Source: Novosphingobium fuchskuhlense (GTDB lineage Bacteria; Pseudomonadota; Alphaproteobacteria; Sphingomonadales; Sphingomonadaceae). Taken from it: a DNA stretch of 64,000 bases. Location of the stretch: NCBI RefSeq assembly GCF_001519075.1, contig NZ_KQ954246.1, positions 310,001 through 374,000 of the forward strand. Reading direction: 5' to 3'. Position numbers and translations under genes: made by a program. The notes beneath the pieces were generated by a model. It saw nothing but the letters and a program-made list of their open reading frames with translations, ran no database searches and was not told the DNA's origin. Positions 46,698-54,979 of the stretch are shown here, one piece after another. The stretch's first letter is position 1. Every line of letters starts with the position of its first letter.

Positions 46698-46978
46698 ACG
46701 CCGCCGATGCCATTGCCTTTGCCGCGCTGATGATCGGTCTCGTCACCATCTTCAACGTCTGCGCCGAAATCTACAAGCGCACGCTGGCCCACAAGGAGCG
46801 CAAGCTCGAACTCGCCGCCCGGGAAAGCGCCGAACAGGCCGCCCACTTCGCCGCGCAGGCGCAGAAGCTGGAGCAACGGGTCCGCGTCCTCGAACGCATC
46901 GCCACCGATCGCGAGGGCCAGCAGGCCGCCGCGCTGGCGCACGAGATCGAAGACCTGCGCACCGCCTCCGCCAACTGA
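46694..46978 (+). CDS. PspB-like small membrane/coiled-coil protein 2
   Basis: A 94-residue protein with an N-terminal helix (residues ~5-23), a long basic/acidic coiled coil, R-V-R-V-L-E-R-I-A-T-D (62-72) and I-E-D-L-R (85-89). ATG overlaps the preceding stop by 4 bases, so the pair is translationally coupled. It contains one Cys in the membrane helix border (F-N-V-C-A-E). No known domain beyond PspB-like similarity by eye. Confidence 0.75.
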   Translation: MNAADAIAFAALMIGLVTIFNVCAEIYKRTLAHKERKLELAARESAEQAAHFAAQAQKLEQRVRVLERIATDREGQQAAALAHEIEDLRTASAN

Positions 46979-47015
46979 ACCCGCCCACCGAACCCCAAGA
47001 TCCAAGGACTGATCC

Positions 47016-47273
47016 ATGAGCTTCTGGAGCGCCATTGTCGCGATCGTCGCGATCCTCACCTGGGCCAGAATGCGCAGCGCCCGCTACGAGGCCGGCCTCG
47101 GCCACCCGGTGAGCGAACTGCGCGAGGCCATGCAGGCCCGCCAAGCCAACCCCGCGCTCGAACGCGAGGTCGTCGAACTGAGGAAGCGCGTCGAAGTGCT
47201 CGAACGCATCCTCACCGATGGCCGCGATGCCAGCCGCCTCGCGCAGGATATCGAAGCCCTGCGCGAACATTGA
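47016..47273 (+). CDS. PspB-like small membrane/coiled-coil protein 3
   Basis: An 85-residue protein with a short N-terminal helix (residues ~3-16), a middle segment rich in Glu/Arg/Ala, R-V-E-V-L-E-R-I-L-T-D (58-68) and a terminal I-E-A-L-R (79-83). V-E-R-I-L-T-D is the form seen in many annotated PspB proteins. It follows the previous gene after 37 bases with an AAGGA site. Confidence 0.73.
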   Translation: MSFWSAIVAIVAILTWARMRSARYEAGLGHPVSELREAMQARQANPALEREVVELRKRVEVLERILTDGRDASRLAQDIEALREH

Positions 47274-47295
47274 TCCCGCTCGAAAGGAACCTGCC

Positions 47296-47520
47296 ATGCC
47301 TTTCACAACCGCAACCGTTCTCGCCGTCGCCGCGCTGGTGGCCATCGCGATCCTCGCCCGCACCGCGCTCACCGCGTGGAACGGCTGGCTCGATCTGAAG
47401 CGCGCCGAAGCGGTGCGCTCCGCCGATGCCGGCAACCACGTGCTCGGCCTGATTGATCTCAGCGATATCAAGGAACGCCTGCGCAAGCTCGAAGCCATCG
47501 CGGCGGGCGTCGATCTCTGA
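47296..47520 (+). CDS. PspB-like small membrane protein 4
   Basis: A 74-residue protein with an N-terminal helix (residues ~5-22), a basic W-L-D-L-K-R-A-E segment and a C-terminal heptad I-K-E-R-L-R-K-L-E-A-I-A-A-G. The V-L-E-x-I motif of its three neighbours is only partly kept (L-R-K-L-E-A-I). ATG 47296 follows AAAGGAA. It is the last gene of the psp group; a large inverted repeat follows. Confidence 0.7.
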   Translation: MPFTTATVLAVAALVAIAILARTALTAWNGWLDLKRAEAVRSADAGNHVLGLIDLSDIKERLRKLEAIAAGVDL

Positions 47521-47523
47521 AAG

Positions 47524-47673
47524 AACCCCTCCGTCAGCCCTGCGGGCTGCCACCTCCCCATTTGTGTGTGCCGCAAAAATGGAGAGGGAAGGAGACGCCA
47601 CGTTTTTCTGTCCTCTCCATTTTCACGAAGTGCAAATGGGGAGGTGGCCCGCCGCAGGCGGGTCGGAGGGGTT
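47524..47673. repeat. large inverted repeat, CCTCCCC-ATTT family
   Basis: Two oppositely oriented copies of a dispersed palindromic sequence form a 150-base inverted repeat. The left arm starts AACCCCTCCGTC and contains CCACCTCCCCATTT; the right arm contains AAATGGGGAGGTGG and ends GGAGGGGTT. Single copies lie at 54906-54971 and 58397-58457. It sits after the psp genes and could stop transcription. Confidence 0.7.
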
Positions 47674-47730
47674 CTTTTTAGCCCTCCAGCCCGCTTGCCC
47701 ACCGCACCCAATCCGCTATGTCCGCGCCCC

Positions 47731-48138
47731 ATGAGCCAGCTCGACGACATCCTTGAAGAATATGAATTCCTCGACGCGGACGAACGCTACCGCCTGCTGA
47801 TCGATCTCGGCCGCAAGCTGGAACCCATGCCCGAGGCGCTCAAGACAGACGCCACGCTCGTGCGCGGCTGCTCGGCCAGCGTCTGGGTCTATCCCGTCGC
47901 CGGAAACGGAGATGCCCTGCATTTCCTCGCCGATAGCAACGCCGCGATCACCAAGGGCATCGTCGCGCTCGTTCTCGCCGCGGTGCAGGACCAGCCCGCG
48001 CAGGACGTCGCCCAAACCGATATCGCCGCGCTGCTCGCGCCTTTCGATCTCAAGAACCAGCTCTCGTCGAACCGCACGCAAGGCGTCCCCAACATGATCG
48101 CCCTCGTACGCGAACACGCCGCCCGGATCGCGGGCTAG
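47731..48138 (+). CDS. sufE: SufE-family sulfur acceptor protein
   Basis: A 135-residue Fe-S assembly factor that accepts persulfide sulfur from a SufS cysteine desulfurase. The active cysteine is in V-R-G-C-S-A-S-V-W near residue 50. The N-terminal D-D-I-L-E-E-Y-E-F-L-D and C-terminal L-S-S-N-R-T-Q-G-V-P-N-M are family hallmarks. ATG 47731 is the start that gives the usual N-terminus. The DUF454 gene begins one base after the stop. Confidence 0.94.
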   Translation: MSQLDDILEEYEFLDADERYRLLIDLGRKLEPMPEALKTDATLVRGCSASVWVYPVAGNGDALHFLADSNAAITKGIVALVLAAVQDQPAQDVAQTDIAALLAPFDLKNQLSSNRTQGVPNMIALVREHAARIAG

Positions 48139-48139
48139 C

Positions 48140-48490
48140 ATGAAACGCCGGCTCTGGACGGCGGCCGGCCTGTTCTTCGTCGGTCTGGGCGCGGTGGGCG
48201 CGCTCCTGCCGCTCCTGCCCACCGTGCCCTTCCTGCTCCTCGCGCTGTTCTGCTTCGCGCGCGGCAATCCGGCATGGGAGCAGCGCCTGCTCGATCACCC
48301 GACCTATGGCCCGCTGCTGCGCGATTGGCGCCAGCGCCGCGCGATCCCCCGCCGCGCCAAATGGGCCGCGCTGATCGCGATGGGCGTCTCGGTCGCGGTT
48401 ACCGGCTTCACCGCCGGCTGGCCATGGGTGCTGATCCCGCTCACCGTGATGGCCCTCTCCGGCAGCTGGATCTGGACGCGGAACGAATAG
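48140..48490 (+). CDS. DUF454 (YbaN-type) inner-membrane protein
   Basis: A 116-residue protein with about three hydrophobic segments and the DUF454 hallmarks G-A-V-G-A-L-L-P-L-L-P-T-V-P-F-L-L near residue 20, F-C-F-A-R-G, and a polar W-R-Q-R-R-A-I-P-R-R loop before the last helices. Function is unknown. It follows sufE without a gap and is likely co-expressed. Confidence 0.88.
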   Translation: MKRRLWTAAGLFFVGLGAVGALLPLLPTVPFLLLALFCFARGNPAWEQRLLDHPTYGPLLRDWRQRRAIPRRAKWAALIAMGVSVAVTGFTAGWPWVLIPLTVMALSGSWIWTRNE

Positions 48491-48558
48491 CGGCGGGCCG
48501 AACTCCGGCCTTCGTCGTTGTTTCGCTATGCTTGCAATGACGCGATAAGAGAAGCGCC

Positions 48559-49065
48559 TCAGTCCACCGCGTCGCGGATCACCGCGATCCCTGCCTCGCG
48601 CTGCGCCTTCAGCTTCTGCTTCAGCTTGGCCGGATCGAGCGCGATGATGAAGCCGAAGCTCACCCCGCCTTCCTTGCCGATGGTCGCATGGTGCAGCTTG
48701 TGTGCCTGCACCACCCGCTTGAAGTAGCCCTTGCGCGGCACATACTTGAACCAGCGCTGGTGGACGAGACCATCATGGATCAGCGTATAGATGATCCCGT
48801 AGATCAGCACGCCCACGCCGATCCACGTCGCCGGCCACCAGGCATAGACCCCCGCGATCAGCGGGCTGCCGATCATGAACCCGCTGATCGACATCGCCGC
48901 GCCGACCACGGCGTAGAGGTCGTTGCGCTCGAGGAAGCCGTCGTGTGGTTCGTGATGGTCGCGGTGCCAGGCCCAGCCGAAGCCGTGCATCACGTACTTG
49001 TGGCTCGACCAGGCAATGAATTCCATCGCCCAGACAGTGGCGAACACGATGAGAAACTGGATCAT
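48559..49065 (-). CDS. crtZ: beta-carotene hydroxylase CrtZ
   Basis: A 168-residue di-iron membrane hydroxylase that adds 3-OH groups to beta-carotene rings, leading to zeaxanthin. The four histidine boxes are all present: H-K-Y-V-M-H, H-R-D-H-H, H-D-G-L-V-H and H-K-L-H-H, between hydrophobic helices. ATG 49065 gives the family N-terminus with its first helix; the frame upstream is not typical. No other crt genes are in the window. This supports a yellow-pigmented sphingomonad. Confidence 0.94.
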   Translation of the reverse strand: MIQFLIVFATVWAMEFIAWSSHKYVMHGFGWAWHRDHHEPHDGFLERNDLYAVVGAAMSISGFMIGSPLIAGVYAWWPATWIGVGVLIYGIIYTLIHDGLVHQRWFKYVPRKGYFKRVVQAHKLHHATIGKEGGVSFGFIIALDPAKLKQKLKAQREAGIAVIRDAVD

Positions 49066-49129
49066 GTCTTGCGTCTTAGCCCAATCGCGCCGCCCATGCG
49101 AGAGCGCTGGCACCATCGGGCCGGGTTCC

Positions 49130-49144
49130 TGAACGGATCGTTCA
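49130..49144. promoter_or_regulatory. TGAACG/CGTTCA palindrome between crtZ and the repeat-protein gene
   Basis: Perfect 6-bp arms with a 3-base centre (GAT), followed 6 bases later by another GTTCAGG. The half-site recalls the GTTCA/TGAAC ends of the 32-bp promoter motif and the GAACG/CGTTC repeats near obgE. A regulatory role is inference. Confidence 0.35.
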
Positions 49145-49273
49145 CAAGGCGTTCAGGCGGCCAATGAATAAGTGCTTCCGGTGATAGTAATTAGGTCCGA
49201 TCCGGATAATACAGCCGAATCGAATTAAAGCTGTCATGAATATGGTTAAGAAATACTTGCAGCGGAGAGCGCA

Positions 49274-50170
49274 ATGAGTCTCGGGGGAAATGACGTGGCC
49301 GTACAAATTGAACAGGTGCCGGCGGACAATGTGGTGATCGCGATCGATCCCATCGAAATCGCCCCCTTTGAATTGGCATCCGTCGAGTTGGGCCCGATCG
49401 CGATTGCCGAGCCGCTTCCCACCGATGTCCCGGCCGATGCGCAGACCTTCGGAGCTCCGGCCGATCCGGTCGTTGACCCTGCCCACACGGATGGCACTCC
49501 CACCGATGGCGCTGGTACCGATGTCCCCGCCGATGCGCAGACCTTCGGCGCCACGGCGGATCCGGTCGTCGACCCTGCCCACACGGATGGCACTCCCGCC
49601 GATGGTGCCGCCACCGATGTTCCTGCCGATGCGGAGACCTTCGGCGCCACGGCTGATCCGGTCGTTGATCCTGCCCATACGGATGGCACTCCCACCGATG
49701 GCGCTGGCACCGATGTCCCCGCCGATGCGGAGACTTTCGGCGGTCTGGTCGTTCCGGTTGTCGATCCCGCCCACACGGACGGCACCGCCACGGACGGCAC
49801 CGCTACCGACGGCACCACCACGACGGACGGCACCGCCACCGATGCAAACCCTTATGGCGGCATCATCTTCTGGCTCGATCACCCGGTCTACAAGGCCGAG
49901 GACGCCGGCTCCGATTCGTCGACGGGCGGCACCGCAACCGATAGCGGCACCGATATCCCGACCGACGTGATCTACACGCTCGATCCGTCCGATCCGGTTA
50001 TCTACGCCTCCTCTACCGGCGTTCTCGATGGTCCGGGCCGCCATGGCGATCCGCTTCCCTACGAACGCGGCGTCGAATGGCACGCTGCCGCGCCGGAGCC
50101 CGAGATCGACCACACGCCGGTCCACTACGCCGTCTCCGAACCGTTCCACACCGGCCTGGATCTTCTCTGA
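49274..50170 (+). CDS. acidic Asp/Thr-rich repeat protein of unknown function
   Basis: A 298-residue, strongly acidic protein without an evident signal peptide or membrane helix. After an N-terminal segment (P-I-E-I-A-P-F-E-L-A-S-V) there are four 32-residue repeats, each beginning T-D-V-P-A-D-A and containing P-V-V-D-P-A-H-T-D-G-T. The fourth runs into T-D-G-T tetrads, and a unique C-terminal domain with W-L-D-H-P-V-Y and several H-x-P motifs follows. The region upstream is AT-rich. It resembles no family I know; an extracellular or calcium-binding role is a guess. Confidence 0.72.
   Translation: MSLGGNDVAVQIEQVPADNVVIAIDPIEIAPFELASVELGPIAIAEPLPTDVPADAQTFGAPADPVVDPAHTDGTPTDGAGTDVPADAQTFGATADPVVDPAHTDGTPADGAATDVPADAETFGATADPVVDPAHTDGTPTDGAGTDVPADAETFGGLVVPVVDPAHTDGTATDGTATDGTTTTDGTATDANPYGGIIFWLDHPVYKAEDAGSDSSTGGTATDSGTDIPTDVIYTLDPSDPVIYASSTGVLDGPGRHGDPLPYERGVEWHAAAPEPEIDHTPVHYAVSEPFHTGLDLL
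49421..49804 (+). repeat. four in-frame 96-bp tandem repeats
   Basis: Direct repeats starting at 49421, 49517, 49613 and 49709, period exactly 96 bp (32 codons), inside the acidic repeat protein. Units 1-3 are nearly identical; unit 4 diverges after about 10 codons. Confidence 0.9.
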
Positions 50171-50275
50171 TCGCCGCCGGGTGGACTTGGGGGGCAGGGG
50201 GCACGCCGCCTACCTGCCCCTCAGATCCGCCATTGGCGCTTGATATGCGGCCCGCGCGGGCTTAACCGGCGCGGC

Positions 50276-51712
50276 ATGACCAGCACCTCCGCACCGCGCA
50301 CGCTTTACGAAAAGATCTGGGCCGCCCACGTCGTCGAGGATCGCGACGATGGCACCAGCCTCGTCTATATCGACCGCCACCTTGTCCATGAAGTGACGAG
50401 CCCGCAGGCATTCGAGGCGCTGCGTCTGGCCGGCCGCAAGGTGCGCCGCCCCGATCTCACCCTTGCGGTGCCGGATCACAATCTGCCCACCACGATCCGC
50501 CGCGATGCCAAGGGCGCGCGCGTCCCCATCGCCGACCGCGAAAGCGCGGCCCAGCTCGAAGCCTTGGAAGCCAACGCACCCGCCTTCGGCATTCGCTATA
50601 TCGGCGATGCCGATGCGGAACAGGGCATCGTCCACGTCGTCGGGCCGGAACAGGGCTTCTCGCTCCCCGGCGCCACCATCGTCTGCGGCGATAGCCACAC
50701 CGCCTGCCACGGCGGCCTCGGCGCGCTCGCCTTCGGTATCGGCACGAGCGAGGTCGAGCATGTCCTCGCCACGCAAACCCTTCTCCTGAAGCGTTCGAAG
50801 ACGATGGAAGTCCGCGTCGAAGGCACGCTGCTGCCCGGCGTCACCGCCAAGGACGTCGTCCTCCACATCACCGGCGTGCTCGGCGCGGCGGGCGGCACCG
50901 GCCATGTGATCGAATATACCGGCCAGGTTATCCGCGATCTCTCGATCGAAGGCCGCCTCACCGTCTCCAACATGGCGATCGAGCACGGCGCCCGCGCCGG
51001 CCTCATCGCGCCGGACGACAAGACCTTCGCCTACCTCAAGGGCCGCCCCTATGCGCCGAAGGGCGAGGAGTGGGACAAGGCCGTCGCGTGGTGGCGCAGC
51101 CTCGCCACCGATGCCGGCGCGAAGTACGACAAGACCGTCGTCATCAACGCGGCTGATATCGCCCCCAGCGTCACCTGGGGCACCAGCCCCGAAGACGTGC
51201 TGCCGATCACCGGCGTCGTTCCCGCGCCCGAGAGCTTCGCCGACCCTTCCAAGCAGGCCGCCGCGCGCGCCAGCCTCGATTACATGGGGCTCGAACCCGG
51301 CCAGCCGCTCACCTCGGTCGAGATCCAGAACGTGTTCATCGGCAGCTGCACCAACAGCCGCATCGAGGATCTGCGCGCCGCTGCCGCCGTGCTGAAGGGC
51401 CGCAAGAAGGCGCCGAACGTCACCTGGGCCATCGTCGTCCCCGGCTCGGGCCTCGTGAAGCGTCAGGCCGAAGAGGAAGGCCTCGACAAGGTGTTCCGCG
51501 AAGCCGGCCTCGAATGGCGCGAACCCGGCTGCTCGGCCTGCCTTGGCATGAACCCGGACAAGGTGCCGGCGGGCGAGCGCTGCGCCAGCACCTCGAACCG
51601 CAACTTCGTCGGCCGTCAGGGCCCCGGCGCGCGCACCCACCTCGTCAGCCCGGCGATGGCGGCGGCCGCGGCGGTGACAGGCCGGCTGACCGACGTGCGC
51701 GAACTCGTCTGA
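50276..51712 (+). CDS. leuC: 3-isopropylmalate dehydratase, large subunit
   Basis: A 478-residue aconitase-family enzyme of leucine synthesis, forming a heterodimer with LeuD. The 4Fe-4S cysteines appear in I-G-S-C-T-N-S-R and G-C-S-A-C-L-G-M-N, with upstream [13 protein letters not shown] 50276 gives the usual N-terminus T-L-Y-E-K-I-W. leuD lies 1.5 kb downstream in the same direction, separated by an OmpA-like gene and a tiny membrane-protein gene. Confidence 0.97.
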   Translation: MTSTSAPRTLYEKIWAAHVVEDRDDGTSLVYIDRHLVHEVTSPQAFEALRLAGRKVRRPDLTLAVPDHNLPTTIRRDAKGARVPIADRESAAQLEALEANAPAFGIRYIGDADAEQGIVHVVGPEQGFSLPGATIVCGDSHTACHGGLGALAFGIGTSEVEHVLATQTLLLKRSKTMEVRVEGTLLPGVTAKDVVLHITGVLGAAGGTGHVIEYTGQVIRDLSIEGRLTVSNMAIEHGARAGLIAPDDKTFAYLKGRPYAPKGEEWDKAVAWWRSLATDAGAKYDKTVVINAADIAPSVTWGTSPEDVLPITGVVPAPESFADPSKQAAARASLDYMGLEPGQPLTSVEIQNVFIGSCTNSRIEDLRAAAAVLKGRKKAPNVTWAIVVPGSGLVKRQAEEEGLDKVFREAGLEWREPGCSACLGMNPDKVPAGERCASTSNRNFVGRQGPGARTHLVSPAMAAAAAVTGRLTDVRELV

Positions 51713-51941
51713 TCGCAAGGGGCTTCCGCCCGTCCAAAGCCCCATAAGCATAGTCACTTGGTTTCCCGCCAAGGCGCTCTGTCGCAACCACCGCACGGCG
51801 TAGCCGCAGAACGACCGGTCGCCTTTGCGTCGTTCATCGGCGCGAAAGGCTGTTCGCGGTGATGGGAAGGCGTTAGCGCAGCGGCCGCGCGGCCCCACCT
51901 GTCTACCCGCCGCCGCTGCTTGATAAAAAAGGAGGTTGCCA

Positions 51942-52865
51942 ATGTCCGTCCCGTCTCCGCGCCACGGCGTGTTCGCTCTTGCCGCTGCGCTTGCCGCCGC
52001 GTCGCCGGTGCTTGCCGCCACACATGCCCAGGAGCTTCCTCCGGTCGATCAGCAGCAGGCCCAGCCCGCAGCCGAACTGCACACCACGCTCACCCCCGGC
52101 ACCGCCGCCGCCACCCTGCCCAAGGGCCCCGATATCAAGGGCGTGATCTCGCGCCGCAGCGCGGACCGCATGGAAGTGACCGCCGATGATGGCACCAAGA
52201 CCATCGTCAACATCAACGACTACACGAGGATCCGCTCGAGCAAGGGCCTGTTCGGCATGAGCCGCCAGCAGCTCGCGTCCAATGCGCTGCTCAATGGCCT
52301 GCCGGTCACGATCCACACACTGCAGTCGGGCGATGCGCTCATGGCGGCCGATATCCAGTTCAAGGACAAGGATCTCAAGATCGCCAACATGATCCGCACC
52401 GGCACGAGGCAGGGCTTCGAGGAGCAGTCCGCCGCGACCGCCGAAGTCCGCACGATGACCGAGGCGCTGCGCAGCCGCTTTGCCGATATCGACGAGTTCA
52501 ATATCAAGAGCACCACCAACGTGAGCTTCGCTTCGGGCAAGACCGAGCTCACGCCGCAGGGCAAGGCCGATCTCTGCGCCCTCGCCACACAGGCGCAGGG
52601 CATCAAGAATGCGGTCATGCTGGTCGTCGGCTATGCCGACAACCGCGGCAGCGAAGATCTCAACCAGCGTCTCAGCGATCAGCGCGCCACGCGCGTCGTC
52701 AACTATCTCCAGCAGGCCTGCGGCTGGAAGCCCTACCGGATGCTCACCCCCAGCGGCATGGCCACAGCCAACCCGCTGGCCGACAACGCGACGCCCGAAG
52801 GCCGCGCACAGAACCGCCGCGTTGCGGTGAACGTGATGGTCAGCAAGGCCGTCGACGGGCTCTGA
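51942..52865 (+). CDS. OmpA-family outer-membrane protein
   Basis: A 307-residue protein with a Sec signal peptide (cleavage near V-L-A-A-T-H-A-Q). A small beta-rich N-terminal domain (G-V-I-S-R-R-S-A-D-R-M, I-V-N-I-N-D-Y-T-R-I) and a C-terminal OmpA peptidoglycan-binding domain follow; the latter has V-G-Y-A-D-N-R-G-S-E, L-S-D-Q-R-A and A-Q-N-R-R-V. Two cysteines (L-C-A-L-A and A-C-G-W) may pair. The strong AAAAGGAGG site precedes ATG 51942. It is an unusual occupant between leuC and leuD, and may be independently transcribed from the 229-base gap. Confidence 0.88.
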   Translation: MSVPSPRHGVFALAAALAAASPVLAATHAQELPPVDQQQAQPAAELHTTLTPGTAAATLPKGPDIKGVISRRSADRMEVTADDGTKTIVNINDYTRIRSSKGLFGMSRQQLASNALLNGLPVTIHTLQSGDALMAADIQFKDKDLKIANMIRTGTRQGFEEQSAATAEVRTMTEALRSRFADIDEFNIKSTTNVSFASGKTELTPQGKADLCALATQAQGIKNAVMLVVGYADNRGSEDLNQRLSDQRATRVVNYLQQACGWKPYRMLTPSGMATANPLADNATPEGRAQNRRVAVNVMVSKAVDGL

Positions 52866-52874
52866 CCCGCTGCG

Positions 52875-52901
52875 CCCCCCTCCCGTCCTGCGGGAGGGGG
52901 G
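52875..52901 (+). terminator. strong GC hairpin after the OmpA-like gene
   Basis: Perfect 11-bp stem CCCCCCTCCCG/CGGGAGGGGGG with loop TCCTG, 10 bases after the stop. There is no T-run, so it may act as a terminator or an mRNA 3'-end stabiliser; it also resembles the dispersed C-rich/G-rich hairpins of this genome. Confidence 0.5.
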
Positions 52902-53002
52902 AAGGCTTGTCCGCACAGACTTGCGGATAGCCCCCTTCGCCTGCTTGCAATCGCGGCGCGCCAACGCCACTTCGATAGGAGGCGGGATCAAGGAGCACAC
53001 GC

Positions 53003-53179
53003 GTGACCAAGAAAACCGATAAGGAAAGCAGCAACAGCTGGACCGGCCCTGCCGCCATTGCCGGCGCCGCGATCGGCTCGGCAGCACTGGCCGCCGCGCT
53101 GCTCTATTCCTCGCGTCGCAAGGAACGCGCGGAAAAGGCGGCTCCCAAGCCCCCCGTCGAGCCCATCGACACCGATTGA
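53003..53179 (+). CDS. 58-residue single-helix membrane protein
   Basis: GTG 53003 with an AAGGAG site 8 bases upstream. The protein has a charged N-terminus (M-T-K-K-T-D-K-E), one Ala/Gly-rich helix (A-A-I-A-G-A-A-I-G-S-A-A-L-A-A-A-L-L, ~17-34), and a basic then proline-rich C-terminus. No family recognised. It lies between the OmpA-like gene and leuD, 54 bases before leuD. Confidence 0.65.
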   Translation: MTKKTDKESSNSWTGPAAIAGAAIGSAALAAALLYSSRRKERAEKAAPKPPVEPIDTD

Positions 53180-53233
53180 CGGCGGCGCGGCGGGCCTTGC
53201 ATCCGGCCCGCCCTACCGGCTAAGGCCCGCGCC

Positions 53234-53824
53234 ATGGAACCCGTCAGCATCATCGATGGCCGCGCCATCCCGTTCGGCCGCAAGAACGTCGATACCGACG
53301 TGATCATCCCCGCTGCCTGGCTCAAGACGATCAGCCGCGAAGGCCTCGGCCGCGGCGCGTTCGAGGCGCTGCGCAAGGATCCCGACAACATCTTCGACAG
53401 CGCGGAGTTCAAGGGCTCGCCGATCCTCATCGCGGGCGACAACTTCGGCTGCGGCTCCAGCCGCGAACACGCGGCCTGGGCGCTGCTCGATCTTGGCATC
53501 AAGGCCGTCATCGCGCCGTCGTTTTCGGATATCTTCTCGGGCAACGCCTTCAAGAACGGCATCGTCACCGTGGTCCTGCCGCAGGAAGCCATCGACCGCC
53601 TGATGGACGTCGCTGCAACCGAGCCGGTGCACATCGACCTCGAAGCCCAAACCGTGACGACGCCGTTCCAGGACCGCTTCCAGTTCGAGATCGACGCCTT
53701 CCGCAAGCACTGCCTGCTGAACGGCCTCGACGAGGTTGGCCTCACCATGGCGCGCGGGGATGCGATCAGCGCCTACGAAGCCAAGGCCAGCGCCGAGCGG
53801 CCCTTCCTCGTCCACCCGGCTTAA
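53234..53824 (+). CDS. leuD: 3-isopropylmalate dehydratase, small subunit
   Basis: The 196-residue swivel-domain subunit partnering LeuC. It has N-V-D-T-D-V-I-I-P near residue 20 and the substrate-binding [10 protein letters not shown] near 76, then I-A-P-S-F-S-D-I-F and the F-K-N-G-I region. Length is typical. It completes leucine-pathway step 2; leuB is not in the window. Confidence 0.96.
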   Translation: MEPVSIIDGRAIPFGRKNVDTDVIIPAAWLKTISREGLGRGAFEALRKDPDNIFDSAEFKGSPILIAGDNFGCGSSREHAAWALLDLGIKAVIAPSFSDIFSGNAFKNGIVTVVLPQEAIDRLMDVAATEPVHIDLEAQTVTTPFQDRFQFEIDAFRKHCLLNGLDEVGLTMARGDAISAYEAKASAERPFLVHPA

Positions 53825-53900
53825 CCACCCGCTTAAATAGGGCTTCCCAAGGCCGCCAAAACGTGGCTCAACGGTGCAAACACATGCACTGGAGAGATCG

Positions 53901-54899
53901 ATGAAGGCCCTTCGCACCCACGCCGTCGGCGGCCCTGAAACCCTGACCCTCGACGAGATCGACGCGCCTGTCGCCGGCCCCGGCCAGGTTGTCGTCGCGG
54001 TCAAGGCCTGCGCGATCAACTTCCCTGATACCTTGATGATCCGCGACATGTACCAGTTCAAGCCGCAGCGCCCCTATGCGCCCGGTGGCGAGATTTCGGG
54101 CGTGGTCGAAAGTGTGGGCGAGGGCGTCACGCAGTGGCAGGCGGGCGACCGCGTCATCGGCATGTGCGGCAATGGCGGCCTCGCGGAAAAGGTCGTGCTG
54201 GATCAGGGCCGCATGTTCCCGCTGCCCGAAGGCGTGTCGTTCGAAACCGGTGCGTCCTTGCTGATGACTTACGGCACCACGATCCACGGCCTCAAGGATC
54301 GCGGCCGGATCAAGGCGGGTGAGACCATGCTCGTCCTCGGCGCCGCCGGCGGTGTCGGCATTTCCGCCATCGAACTCGGCAAGGCCTATGGCAACCGCGT
54401 CATCGCCGCCGTCTCGAGCGAGGAAAAGGCCGCCGCCGCGCGCGAGGCCGGTGCGGACGATGTCGTGATCTACGGCCGCCCGCCGTTCGACAAGGACCAG
54501 AGCAAGGCGCTTGCCGAAGCGTTCAAGGCCGCCTGCGGCCCCAATGGCGCGGACATCGTCTACGATATCGTCGGCGGCGATTATTCCGAACCCGCGTTGC
54601 GCGCCATCGCGTGGGAAGGCCGCTTCCTCGTCGTCGGCTTCCCCGCCGGCATCGCGCGCCTGCCTTTGAACCTTACGCTGCTTAAGTCCTGCGACGTCTG
54701 CGGCGTGTTCTGGGGCGCCTTTACCGCGCGTGAGCCGCAGAAGAACGCCGCGCATGTCGCCGAACTGTTCGAGCTCCTCAAGGCCGGCAAGATCAACCCC
54801 CGCGTCAGCGCCCGCCTGCCGCTCGAACGCGGCGGCGAAGCCATCGCCATGCTGGCGGACCGCAAGGCCGTCGGCAAAGTCGTCGTCACGATGGCGTGA
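53901..54899 (+). CDS. NADPH:quinone oxidoreductase-family MDR enzyme
   Basis: A 332-residue zinc-free MDR oxidoreductase. It has N-F-P-D-T-L near residue 37, P-G-G-E-I-S-G-V-V, and the nucleotide motif L-G-A-A-G-G-V-G-I-S-A near 150. It lacks the zinc cysteines of the alcohol dehydrogenase at 19.9 kb. Homologues reduce quinones or acryloyl-CoA; the substrate is unknown. ATG 53901 has a GGAGAG site. Confidence 0.9.
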   Translation: MKALRTHAVGGPETLTLDEIDAPVAGPGQVVVAVKACAINFPDTLMIRDMYQFKPQRPYAPGGEISGVVESVGEGVTQWQAGDRVIGMCGNGGLAEKVVLDQGRMFPLPEGVSFETGASLLMTYGTTIHGLKDRGRIKAGETMLVLGAAGGVGISAIELGKAYGNRVIAAVSSEEKAAAAREAGADDVVIYGRPPFDKDQSKALAEAFKAACGPNGADIVYDIVGGDYSEPALRAIAWEGRFLVVGFPAGIARLPLNLTLLKSCDVCGVFWGAFTAREPQKNAAHVAELFELLKAGKINPRVSARLPLERGGEAIAMLADRKAVGKVVVTMA

Positions 54900-54905
54900 G
54901 CCTTC

Positions 54906-54971
54906 GACCTCCCCATTTTTGCGGTACGCACAAATGGGGAGGTAGCAGCCCGAGAGGGCTGACGGAGGGGT
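54906..54971. repeat. dispersed palindromic repeat, CCTCCCC-ATTT family
   Basis: ACCTCCCCATTT and AAATGGGGAGGT form a hairpin around GCGGTACGC, followed by a second small hairpin and GGAGGGG. Related to the elements at 47524-47673 and 58397-58457. It lies between convergent genes. Confidence 0.7.
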
Positions 54972-54979
54972 AAACCTCC

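Noticed and set aside
51713-51941. Possible small RNA in the gap before the OmpA-like gene
   Set aside because: The gap has some short hairpins but no terminator with a T-run and no promoter I could defend.
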